From JAYZDB01 sp036338025 (GTDB lineage Bacteria; Planctomycetota; UBA1135; UBA2386): a DNA stretch of 12,184 bases. This document shows positions 1-7,650 of this stretch, one piece after another. A model generated the notes under the pieces. That model did no database searches. It saw nothing but the letters and a program-made list of their open reading frames with translations, and had not been told where the DNA came from. Every line of letters begins with the position of its first letter. Positions within the stretch are counted from its first letter, which is position 1. The position numbers and the translations under genes were made by a program. Location: positions 1-12,184 of the forward strand of contig JAYZDB010000189.1 in NCBI GenBank assembly GCA_036338025.1. Reading direction: 5' to 3'.

Positions 1-29
1 TACTATATGGATGAGTCGGAAGGAGATTC

Positions 30-380
30 ATGAATCGTCATGCTAACCCGGCCTGACTGCCGAAAGCTTATCTAGCCGTGCTGATCGCAGTCGCTAACCC
101 GTCCATACTGCGTGCCCAGGAGCCTCTATGGGGAGCCGCACTGGTCAGCAAGATCGACTCTCTGGCCACGATGACCCTATCCCAAGGTCCCGTCGCTGCC
201 TTGAGTATCGGAGTAAAACGAGGTGATCAACTCCTCCTCGCCAGCGCGGTTGGCTCGATGACGGCGACGATGAGGAGCTGGTCAATACGCTTGTTTCGAT
301 CGGAGACACAACCAGGCCATGGGTTCAGTCCCGAGGGTCATGGGACTGCGGAGCAACGCCTGCTCGCGCTACTGAAATGA
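30..380 (+). pseudogene. Broken secreted serine hydrolase (beta-lactamase fold), N-terminal remnant
   Basis: A good ribosome binding site (GGAAGGAG, 18-25) precedes ATG at 30, which starts MNRHANPA and then meets TGA at 54-56. The same frame continues past the stop with LPK, a hydrophobic stretch (AYLAVLIAVANPSIL), a likely cleavage site after RAQ, and then IDSLATMTLSQGPVAALSIGVKRG. That pattern is typical of the N-terminus of secreted class C beta-lactamase-like serine hydrolases (Pfam Beta-lactamase). The match stops near position 250 (LLLASAVG). The family's SxxK active site and the remaining 300 or so residues are missing, and the rest of the frame to TGA at 378-380 looks like noise. A GTG at 78 could reopen translation, but the product would have no catalytic residues. 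I read this as a gene killed by a nonsense change (for example CGA to TGA) and a truncation. TGA is a real stop elsewhere in the window, so recoding is unlikely. Its last four bases overlap the next start codon. Confidence 0.6.
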
Positions 381-3300
381 GCAGTTATCACCTCGGCATC
401 AACATGGGCCACGACCGCTCGGTCGCCGTCGTCAAGGACGGAGAGATCGTCGTGGCCATCGAGCAGGAGCGGCTCGACCGTATAAAGCACAGCGTGGGGT
501 TCATGCTACAGGCTCCGGACGCCATGGGCCAGATCCAGGTGCCTGGCGAAAGCATCGCCTACTGCCTCGACTACCTCGGTTTGCCGTTGAGTGAGATGTC
601 GACCATCACACCGAACATGCCCGGTGTGGACATGGCACCGGACATCTTGCGCGGCAAGTTCTCACAAGACGTGGCTGCCCAGGTTCGGACCATCCCCAGC
701 CACCACCTGGCTCACGCGTACTCGGTCTTCTGGCCTTCTGGATTCGAAGAAGCACTCGTGCTGGTGGTGGATGCCAGCGGCACAACTTTGTCCGGACCGG
801 ATGGTCGGCGTACCGAGTCCTACACCCTGTATGAGGGTCGAGGTACCGAACTGAACGAGGTGCACAGTGAAGCCGTCACCCCCCACCTGGCAACGCTCTC
901 AACCCTCGGTTTCGTCTACGAAGCCGTCTCCCGGCGCGCCGGTTTCGTGACCAACCTCAACTCGGGCCTGAGCTTCCCCGAGGCAGGCAAGCTGATGGGG
1001 CTCGCAGCCTACGGCGGCCCGCAACCGAACTGGGAACAGTGGTTCTCAAAAGACGAGGACTCACACGCGATCCAGATGTCCGCCTACGACATCTTCCTCG
1101 AGATGGCTGCCCTCGAGAAACGCTATGACGACGGCCAGGGCAAACCCTATTCCCGTCCCTGGTTGGTCGACCTCGCCTACAAGGTCCAGGCCGAGTTGGA
1201 GAAGGTTTTGTGCCAGCTCGTCAGTGATGCCTGTCAACAGACAGGTCTCAAGCGCGTCTGCCTTGCAGGCGGTGTCGGGCTCAACTCTGTGGCCAACTAC
1301 AAGATTCTCCGGGAGTGCGAACTGGAAGACATCTTCATCTTCCCCGCGGCGGCCGACAACGGGATCGCCGTAGGATGCGCTCTTTGGGGATACCACACTG
1401 AAGAGGGCGGCACTGAACGGCCGCCGCTGGGCACTGCCTGTTTCGGTCGCCGCTACAACGTCCAGGAAGTGGACGATGCGATCAAGCACCACGAGGACTT
1501 GCTCGAAGTCGAGAAACTCGACCCAGGGGAGATGATCCACTGCGTCGCCGAGGCGCTCTCCAAGGGCAACATCGTGGCCCGCTACGAAGGGAGAGCCGAG
1601 TTTGGGCCCCGAGCCCTGGGGCATCGTTCCATCCTGGCTGACCCAACCTTCAAGCGCATGAAAGACGTGGTCAACGCAAGGGCCAAATTCCGCGAAGCCT
1701 TCCGGCCATTCGCGCCGTTCGTCCCGCTCGATCGCGCCAACGAGGTCTTCGAGCTCAAATCTCCGTCACCGTATATGCTGCTCGTTGCGCCTGTTCGGGA
1801 GAAATTTCGCGCCAAACTGCCGGCAATCACTCATGAAGACGGGACCGGTCGCGTCCAGACCTGCACCCCAGAGCAGAACCCCTTCTTCCACGCCCTCTGT
1901 CTCGAGGCCGAGCGCCTGCGGGGAGGATCGCCGGTGCTCCTGAACACGAGCTTCAATGTGGCCGGGCAGCCCATCGTCGAGGCCCCCCTGGAGGCCATCG
2001 AGACCTTCCTGCACACCGACATTGACTACTTATCCCTGGACAACCGCTGGATCCGCCGTCGCCATCAGCCGGTCAAAGACTACAACGACCACATCCTTGA
2101 CCTGGAGTTCGAGAAGGCCCCGCACGGATTAAAGGCCGGTCAAGCCGGCGTTCGGCCTCTGATGGAGGAACTCGACGCTGCAATCTTCCACGGCATCCCC
2201 AGCCAGCACTGGAATGAAGCCGAAGTGGCGGCGCTATCTGCCAGGGGCGCGCGCTTCAAGGAGACCAGCGTACTTTTCCAAGCGCAATTGATGGATCTGA
2301 TCGCCCCGCTGGAGACCCAGCTCGGACCGGACGCGACCTTGATTCTGGATCCCGTGAAGTCTTCGGTTCTGGTCGATGAGACGGGCCGACAGAGTGACGT
2401 GCCGCTCGACATGGACCGAGTGAAAACCATCCTGGCCTTGCGCCAGCCCCCCCAGCCCATTCGCGACGAACTTCGGTTACAGCTCGGCGCAACCCCGGCG
2501 GAACTCGACGACTTGGTTGAAGAGATGGCCGCGACAATGGACCGCTTCCAGATTCCTGTCAACGACGGCTGGAGGGATTCGGACTCTATGGTGAGTCCAA
2601 AGGTCCCCTTACCCGAATCAGGCAAAACCTTCGGGGCCTTCGAAGATGAGAGCTTCCGTGTCGATGAACAGCTCCGCAGCGTACGTCGAGCCATCATCGG
2701 TCACGGCTACGAGGAGTCCTCCATCTGCGAGCTCTTGGACGTTGATTCCCTCCAGGGGATTGAGCCCACTCGTCTGCGATATCACGATGCCCACACCCTG
2801 CCAGAAACGCCCTTGAGCGATCTGGTGCGTCTTTTTCAGCTTCGGTCCTCGGTGCCGCGGAAGAGGGTCGAGCGCATCTTTGACCCAGAGGACCTGGACT
2901 TCCTTACAGCCTTGGGACTGCTTGACGACAAAGAGGGATCGATATGGGGCGGCGTGGACCTCTTCTGCTCGGGCGGTCTGCTGTTTGCGACAGATCACCG
3001 GTACATGATCCGAGCCGACGACAGCTTGGACGAGGACCAGGTCATGTACATCGGCATGGACAGTCACGGCCTGGTCCAGACCGCCCCACAGGAGACTTGC
3101 GATCGGGTCCTTGATCTCTGCTGTGGGTCCGGTGTCCAAGGGCTGGTGGCCAGCCGCTATGCGCGAAGTGTCATGGCTGTGGACCTCAATCCGCGGGCGG
3201 TGAGGTTCGCACGCTTCAACGCACAGCTAAACGGCATTGGAAACTACGAGGTCCGGCTCGGCAGCCTCTACGAGGTTGTGGAGGGCGAGACGTTTGACTG

Positions 3301-4174
3301 CATCCTGGCCAACCCTCCGTTCGTGCCAAGTCCCGAGACTTCTCTCAAGTTCCGTGACGGAGGCGCTACCGGCGAGGACATATTGCGGGCCATCGTCGAG
3401 GGCTCATGGACTCACCTGAACCCCGAGGGGCGTCTTTGCATCGTCACCGACCTGGTCGACATCGACACCTACGAACCCAAGCTCAAGTCTTGGTTGGGTG
3501 AGGTCAACGCCTATGGCCTCATCCTCACGACGGCAGATCGCAACGAGATTCTGTTTGCTGTTCCACACTGCCACGCGCCCTTCTCCCAATCCTTCGCGGA
3601 CTACAACGCAGAGCTCGATAGCTGGGTGGAAAACTTTCGCAGCACGGGCCTCAAAGCAGTCAACTTCGGCTACATCCTCGCTTGGAAGCACTCCGGGGGG
3701 GACGGCTGCGACATCACGAAGCGGACGATCCACAACCCCGCCACCCCGATCTGGAAGCAGGTTCAGGATTGGCTCGAACAACGCCGCCTGTGGGACAGCG
3801 ACGATGCCGGCTCATTGGTCCTCGCCATGCATCCCGAGCTGAGGATCGTGACCGCGGAAAGTCCGGGTGGAGGCTTCAAGAGCTGTGAGCTTCACTTCCC
3901 TGACAACGCCTTCTTCACCACCTACGCGGTGAGCAACGCTATCGCCGACGAGTTGCGGAGAATCCACATGACGGAACCGACCCTGTCCCGTCGCTTCGAT
4001 GCTCCGGACTCAGCCTGGATCGAGACCTTGCATCGCCTGGGTGTCCTGCGCCTCGCCACGACCCGCCGCAGCTTCTCTGGAGAGAGTTCACCCGATCCGG
4101 GAGACACGGCCGGCGGCATCGAGGAGCGCGCCACCAAGACGACCCCGACTTGTCTCTCCAGCTACTTGGGTTGA
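377..4174 (+). CDS. O-carbamoyltransferase fused to SAM-dependent methyltransferase (1265 aa)
   Basis: Residues 1-565 are a complete NodU/CmcH/TobZ-type carbamoyltransferase, which uses carbamoyl phosphate and ATP to carbamoylate a hydroxyl, usually on a natural product or sugar. Seen: N-terminal GINMGHDRS, the HxxxH metal site H109/H113 in HHLAHA, D132, the AADNG aspartate D327, and the YrdC-like part with AEFGPRALGHRSI (407-419), REAFRPFAPF and NTSFN (523-527). Residues about 575-760 match nothing I can name. Residues about 765-1065 are a class I methyltransferase with motif I DLCCGSGVQGL (913-923), acidic D936 in AVDLNPRA and NPPF (979-982); NPPF is typical of N-methyltransferases of the PrmC/RsmC type. 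The preceding helical part recalls the DUF7059-type N-domain of actinobacterial methyltransferases. The final 200 residues are unassigned. ATG 377 gives the normal family N-terminus, but no clear Shine-Dalgarno is visible; the frame is open upstream to 227 without a start codon. Usual stand-alone carbamoyltransferases are about 570-620 residues. The substrate is unknown. Confidence 0.88.
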   Translation: MSSYHLGINMGHDRSVAVVKDGEIVVAIEQERLDRIKHSVGFMLQAPDAMGQIQVPGESIAYCLDYLGLPLSEMSTITPNMPGVDMAPDILRGKFSQDVAAQVRTIPSHHLAHAYSVFWPSGFEEALVLVVDASGTTLSGPDGRRTESYTLYEGRGTELNEVHSEAVTPHLATLSTLGFVYEAVSRRAGFVTNLNSGLSFPEAGKLMGLAAYGGPQPNWEQWFSKDEDSHAIQMSAYDIFLEMAALEKRYDDGQGKPYSRPWLVDLAYKVQAELEKVLCQLVSDACQQTGLKRVCLAGGVGLNSVANYKILRECELEDIFIFPAAADNGIAVGCALWGYHTEEGGTERPPLGTACFGRRYNVQEVDDAIKHHEDLLEVEKLDPGEMIHCVAEALSKGNIVARYEGRAEFGPRALGHRSILADPTFKRMKDVVNARAKFREAFRPFAPFVPLDRANEVFELKSPSPYMLLVAPVREKFRAKLPAITHEDGTGRVQTCTPEQNPFFHALCLEAERLRGGSPVLLNTSFNVAGQPIVEAPLEAIETFLHTDIDYLSLDNRWIRRRHQPVKDYNDHILDLEFEKAPHGLKAGQAGVRPLMEELDAAIFHGIPSQHWNEAEVAALSARGARFKETSVLFQAQLMDLIAPLETQLGPDATLILDPVKSSVLVDETGRQSDVPLDMDRVKTILALRQPPQPIRDELRLQLGATPAELDDLVEEMAATMDRFQIPVNDGWRDSDSMVSPKVPLPESGKTFGAFEDESFRVDEQLRSVRRAIIGHGYEESSICELLDVDSLQGIEPTRLRYHDAHTLPETPLSDLVRLFQLRSSVPRKRVERIFDPEDLDFLTALGLLDDKEGSIWGGVDLFCSGGLLFATDHRYMIRADDSLDEDQVMYIGMDSHGLVQTAPQETCDRVLDLCCGSGVQGLVASRYARSVMAVDLNPRAVRFARFNAQLNGIGNYEVRLGSLYEVVEGETFDCILANPPFVPSPETSLKFRDGGATGEDILRAIVEGSWTHLNPEGRLCIVTDLVDIDTYEPKLKSWLGEVNAYGLILTTADRNEILFAVPHCHAPFSQSFADYNAELDSWVENFRSTGLKAVNFGYILAWKHSGGDGCDITKRTIHNPATPIWKQVQDWLEQRRLWDSDDAGSLVLAMHPELRIVTAESPGGGFKSCELHFPDNAFFTTYAVSNAIADELRRIHMTEPTLSRRFDAPDSAWIETLHRLGVLRLATTRRSFSGESSPDPGDTAGGIEERATKTTPTCLSSYLG

Positions 4175-4199
4175 GGTATTCTGCATCCCTCTCTATTGC

Positions 4200-4340
4200 C
4201 TTCTCCTCCGGAGCCGCGCCAAGAGAGCATGCCGTGGGCATCGGCCTCGTCGAGCAGGCCATGCGTGCGGAAGTAGCGGAGCACGCGACGCTGGACAACG
4301 CGTTGCAGTAGGACGAGGTTGCCCAAAATCAGGCCCTGAG
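4200..4340 (-). mobile_element. IS91-like transposase remnant
   Basis: The gap between the carbamoyltransferase fusion and NOS encodes, on the minus strand, LLQRVVQRRVLRYF followed by HGLLDEADAHGMLSW and GSGG. This is the pattern of the C-terminal part of IS91-family (Y2, HUH) transposases, where VRRRVLRxFxRxGLL..xDAxxMLxW..GGFSVDASVRI is common. Here the match ends at GSGG and the following conserved FSVDASVRI block is missing. On the other side it runs out within about 40 codons into DNA antisense to the NOS start. Only about 45 codons survive, without the HUH or tyrosine motifs, so the element is dead. I see no terminal repeats. The assignment rests on remembered family pattern and should be read as likely, not certain. 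Confidence 0.6.
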
Positions 4341-4375
4341 CGACCCGCGCGCGCTGTAGCCGTGGGTAGAGATAT

Positions 4376-4389
4376 GGAGTGCAGACTTG
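4376..4389 (+). promoter_or_regulatory. Ribosome binding site and TTG start of NOS
   Basis: GGAG at 4376-4379 sits seven bases before TTG at 4387-4389. The frame is closed by TAG at 4357-4359 and has no ATG or GTG between that stop and 4387, so TTG is the best start. The ATG at 4374 is in another frame. Use of TTG may keep expression low. Confidence 0.6.
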
Positions 4390-7300
4390 CTGAGCGAAGT
4401 TGCTGACGATCGGACCGTTGTCGAAGCGGCACTGGCCGGTCTGTTCTCTGTTGAACGCCAGGCGGCGGCAAAGGCGCTTGCCAGCGCTGCCCGTTTTGAA
4501 CACGTGGGCGAGGGCAGCGTGCTCGTGTCCGAGGGCGAGCGGGCCGATGACCTATTCGTGCTCTGCACCGGGCGGCTGCAGGTCTACGTCAAAGGCGCGC
4601 ACGATGAACTGTCTGCGGTGGCGGTCATCGACCACGCTGGCCAGGTCGTGGGCGAGCAGGCCTTTCTTGGTGAGCGGAACTTTCGCAATGCGACGCTGAT
4701 TGCGCTGCGGTCCAGCCGGATCGCGCGGATCCCCGGCGCGCTGTTCCGCGAGCAACTGGACCAGGACGCCGCCGCCGTCGAGCGGCTATCCAAAATCGGT
4801 GTCAAACAGCTCGAGCACCGGCTGAACGCACTGGCCCTTGAGCTGGGCGGGCTGGTCAGTGATCGCGGCCTCAACCCGGTCGTCACCCGGCAGTTCGACG
4901 TGGGCACGCCTTTGTTCAAGGCCGGTGATCCGGCCAACCTTGCCTTTCTGATCATCGGCGGGCAGGTCGCCTTGACCAACCCGCAAAGCGGCAAGACCGA
5001 GGAACGGGTCGGGCGCGGTCTGGCGGTTGGGGTCGAGGAGGTGCGGACCGGCCAACCCCACAGCCTGCAAGCTTACGCGATCGAGCCGACCGAAGCGGTC
5101 GAGCTGCACAAGGACTTCGTTCAGCAATGGCGTGGATCGGACGCGCTGGGCGAGCATGTGTTGCGAACCGGCCAATTTGCACCGCGGACGCAGAGCAAGC
5201 ACGTTGCATTGACCTCGCTGCGCCAGGAGGCGGGCGAAGCCTGTGTCACCACCGATTATCTCGGTCAGAGCGGCGATGTTATCCGGGTCAAATACTACCC
5301 AAGCCGTCGGCACACAGACGCCCTGATCAACACCGCAGACGCCAGCCGCGGTCTCACGGTGAAGGTCCCGCAGGGTGAGGGTTTGCTGATCCTCGACCCC
5401 GACAGCGGCGAGATCATGGGCTTGTCGGCGTCGGCCAATTGGTCCGAATTGCCCCGGGCCATGGACCTGCTACTCGACCGTCGCAGCCTGAATGCACTGC
5501 AGCAGCAGGCGCTGGCTGAGCACGGTCGCTTGCTGGCTGAGGATCAGTCGGGTGAAGCGCCTGGCCCACGCGGCATGATTTGCTCGTGCAAGGCGGTCAT
5601 AGCGATCCAGCTCCAGGATCTGGCGCGCGAGGGTGCCAGCGTCGAGGATATGATTGCTCAGACCGGGGCCGGTAGCGTCTGCGGTGGTTGCCGGGACTTG
5701 TTGCCGCTGTTCACCAACACCGAGACCGAGACCTTGTGCTGGATCGAGCCAAGGCCGCTACCCGGCGGCGTGGTCCAGGTGCGCCTGCACTATCGGCCCG
5801 CTGAGGGTGGCGCCAATACCGAAGCGGCCCAGGGAAATCCAACCCGGGCGGTGGCAGTCAAGCCAGCGCAGGCCGGGCATTTCATCCGCGTCAGCGCCAT
5901 GGTCGATGGGCAGTGGCTGCAGCGGCCCTACACGCTGAGCAACTGGGATGAGACCAGCTACGAAATCACGGTCAAGCTGGAGGAACGCGGGCAGTTCTCC
6001 GACTGGTTGCGGCGGGCGGTTGCTGGTGATCTGGTCAAGGTCGGCGCGCCCGAAGGCCACGACTATGGAAGCGCAGACGATCCCAGATCGCTGGTGTTCA
6101 TCGTCGCTGGTATCGGCGTTACCCCGGCTTTGTCCGCGGTCAACAAGCTGCTGGGCCAACGCCCGATCGAGGTGCGCTACGTCTATCGCGACCCGGCGAC
6201 GGCTTCAGGACTGGAGATGCTGCGCGCGCGATCCAACGAAGATCATCTGACGTTGCGCGAGTTTGCAACGGCGGAGCAGGGCGGTCGCCCCAGTGTGGAA
6301 GACCTGACGCGTGATCTGGAGGCGGTGGGGCCGTGTCAGTTGGTGATCTGCGGACCGGAGCTTTTTAACAGCAAAGTTCGGTCAGTGGTCGAGGACCGGG
6401 CCGGTATCGAAACCTGGGTTGAGGATTTTCGCGAGACCATCAGCCGTCGTCGGCGCGATGGTGAGGTGGCCTCGATCAGGGTTCCTGGCTTCGTCCCTGA
6501 CCGCGCTCGGGATAGCCTGATCACCCGCAAGTCGCCCGGGACGATGGAGGAAGAGGCTGAAGACTTCCTCCGCGAATACTACTGTCATGAGCGGCCTGAT
6601 GATGACCCCCAACCTCGGCTCGATGCAGTGGGTGAAGCCATCGCGAACGAAGGCAGTTGGCACAAGACTGCCGATGAGCTGGCCTATGCCGCCCAATTGG
6701 CTTGGCGCAACGCTCCGCGGTGCATCGGTCGCCTGCACTGGCGCGGCCTGCACCTACACGACGCGCGCGACCTGCGCGAGCCGGATGAGATGGCGCAAGC
6801 CCTGTTCGAGCACATGCGGTTTTCCTTCAATGGCGGCGCGGTCCAACCCGCGATCACCGTCTTTGATCCGGGCAGTGCGGCGCGTCCTGCCGCCCGCATC
6901 TGGAATTCGCAATTGCAGCTCTATGCCGGGTATCGGCTGCGCTCGGGGCAGCAAGTCGGTGATCCGGCACAAAATGCGCTGACAGCCGCGATCATGGCGC
7001 TAGGCTGGGAGCCTGAGGGTGGGGATTTTGAGATTTTGCCGTTGGTGATCCAAGGCGGCGATGGTCGTGCGCATCTCTATGAGCTGCCCGAAGACTGTCG
7101 CCGGGAAGTGGCCTTGTCCCATCCGGGATACCCGCGCTTGAGCAGCATAGGACTGCGTTGGCACGCCGTGCCCTATGTCTCCGATATGCGCTTGGACGCT
7201 GGTGGGATGAACTACCCGTTTGCACCCTTCAATGGCTGGTTCATGAACACCGAGATTGCGGCCCGCAACCTGACCGACCGAAATCGTTACAACCTGCTCC

Positions 7301-7641
7301 ACCAAGTCGGAGAACTCATGGGCTTGGATCGTGGCAGCGACCGAAACCTTTGGCGTGACAAGGCGCTGATTATGCTCAACGAGGCGGTGATCGGCTCGTT
7401 TGACCAGGCCGGGGTGCGGCTGGCGGACCATCACAATGTCGCCCAGGACTTCGTCGAATTCTGCCGCACAGAGCAACGCGCGGGGCGCGAGGCCTTTGGC
7501 GAGTGGATGTGGCTGGTGCCGCCGGTGTCCGCCTCGCTGGCGCCGTTTTACCAGCAGCCCTTCGCCAACATATCGGTCAAGCCCGCCTATGCGCCGCAAC
7601 GGCCGATCTGGAAAACGGACCGAGGCTGGAAAACCGACTAA
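4387..7641 (+). CDS. nos: Self-sufficient nitric oxide synthase with cNMP-like, [2Fe-2S] and FAD/NAD(P) reductase domains
   Basis: Makes NO and citrulline from arginine, O2 and NAD(P)H. Domains in order: a cyclic-nucleotide-binding fold (about 35-150) with GEQAF (E90) and FRNAT (R100); a second, degenerate copy (about 165-265); an unassigned segment (285-390); a BFD-type [2Fe-2S] domain with CSC (399-401) and CGGC (432-435); a ferredoxin-reductase module with RPYTLS (513-518, FAD), AGIGVTPA (574-581) and ICGPELF (654-660, NAD(P)); and the NOS oxygenase (about 710-1084). The oxygenase has WRNAPRCIGR with heme-ligand C779, FNGWFMNTEI with arginine-binding E956, DHH (1014-1016) and WMWLVPP (1040-1046) at the pterin/dimer region. 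There is no FMN domain, calmodulin site or N-terminal zinc cysteine pair. Placing an iron-sulfur reductase before the oxygenase is the known Sorangium cellulosum plan. No transmembrane segment or signal is seen, so it is cytosolic. It lacks a DNA-binding HTH, so the cNMP domains are regulatory, not CRP-like. Its stop faces the ferritin-like gene's stop. Confidence 0.93.
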   Translation: MLSEVADDRTVVEAALAGLFSVERQAAAKALASAARFEHVGEGSVLVSEGERADDLFVLCTGRLQVYVKGAHDELSAVAVIDHAGQVVGEQAFLGERNFRNATLIALRSSRIARIPGALFREQLDQDAAAVERLSKIGVKQLEHRLNALALELGGLVSDRGLNPVVTRQFDVGTPLFKAGDPANLAFLIIGGQVALTNPQSGKTEERVGRGLAVGVEEVRTGQPHSLQAYAIEPTEAVELHKDFVQQWRGSDALGEHVLRTGQFAPRTQSKHVALTSLRQEAGEACVTTDYLGQSGDVIRVKYYPSRRHTDALINTADASRGLTVKVPQGEGLLILDPDSGEIMGLSASANWSELPRAMDLLLDRRSLNALQQQALAEHGRLLAEDQSGEAPGPRGMICSCKAVIAIQLQDLAREGASVEDMIAQTGAGSVCGGCRDLLPLFTNTETETLCWIEPRPLPGGVVQVRLHYRPAEGGANTEAAQGNPTRAVAVKPAQAGHFIRVSAMVDGQWLQRPYTLSNWDETSYEITVKLEERGQFSDWLRRAVAGDLVKVGAPEGHDYGSADDPRSLVFIVAGIGVTPALSAVNKLLGQRPIEVRYVYRDPATASGLEMLRARSNEDHLTLREFATAEQGGRPSVEDLTRDLEAVGPCQLVICGPELFNSKVRSVVEDRAGIETWVEDFRETISRRRRDGEVASIRVPGFVPDRARDSLITRKSPGTMEEEAEDFLREYYCHERPDDDPQPRLDAVGEAIANEGSWHKTADELAYAAQLAWRNAPRCIGRLHWRGLHLHDARDLREPDEMAQALFEHMRFSFNGGAVQPAITVFDPGSAARPAARIWNSQLQLYAGYRLRSGQQVGDPAQNALTAAIMALGWEPEGGDFEILPLVIQGGDGRAHLYELPEDCRREVALSHPGYPRLSSIGLRWHAVPYVSDMRLDAGGMNYPFAPFNGWFMNTEIAARNLTDRNRYNLLHQVGELMGLDRGSDRNLWRDKALIMLNEAVIGSFDQAGVRLADHHNVAQDFVEFCRTEQRAGREAFGEWMWLVPPVSASLAPFYQQPFANISVKPAYAPQRPIWKTDRGWKTD

Positions 7642-7650
7642 GGCGCCTTA
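7639..7650. repeat. 12-bp perfect palindrome containing both convergent stop codons
   Basis: TAAGGCGCCTTA reads the same on both strands. Its left TAA is the NOS stop and its right end is the TAA of the ferritin-like gene on the other strand, with only six bases between the two stops. There is no T-run beside it, so it is not a standard intrinsic terminator. Confidence 0.7.

Noticed and set aside
7609..7638. Duplicated WKTD at the NOS C-terminus from a near-perfect 12-base direct repeat
   Set aside because: Real in sequence but tiny and at the extreme C-terminal tail; most likely a small slippage event without function.
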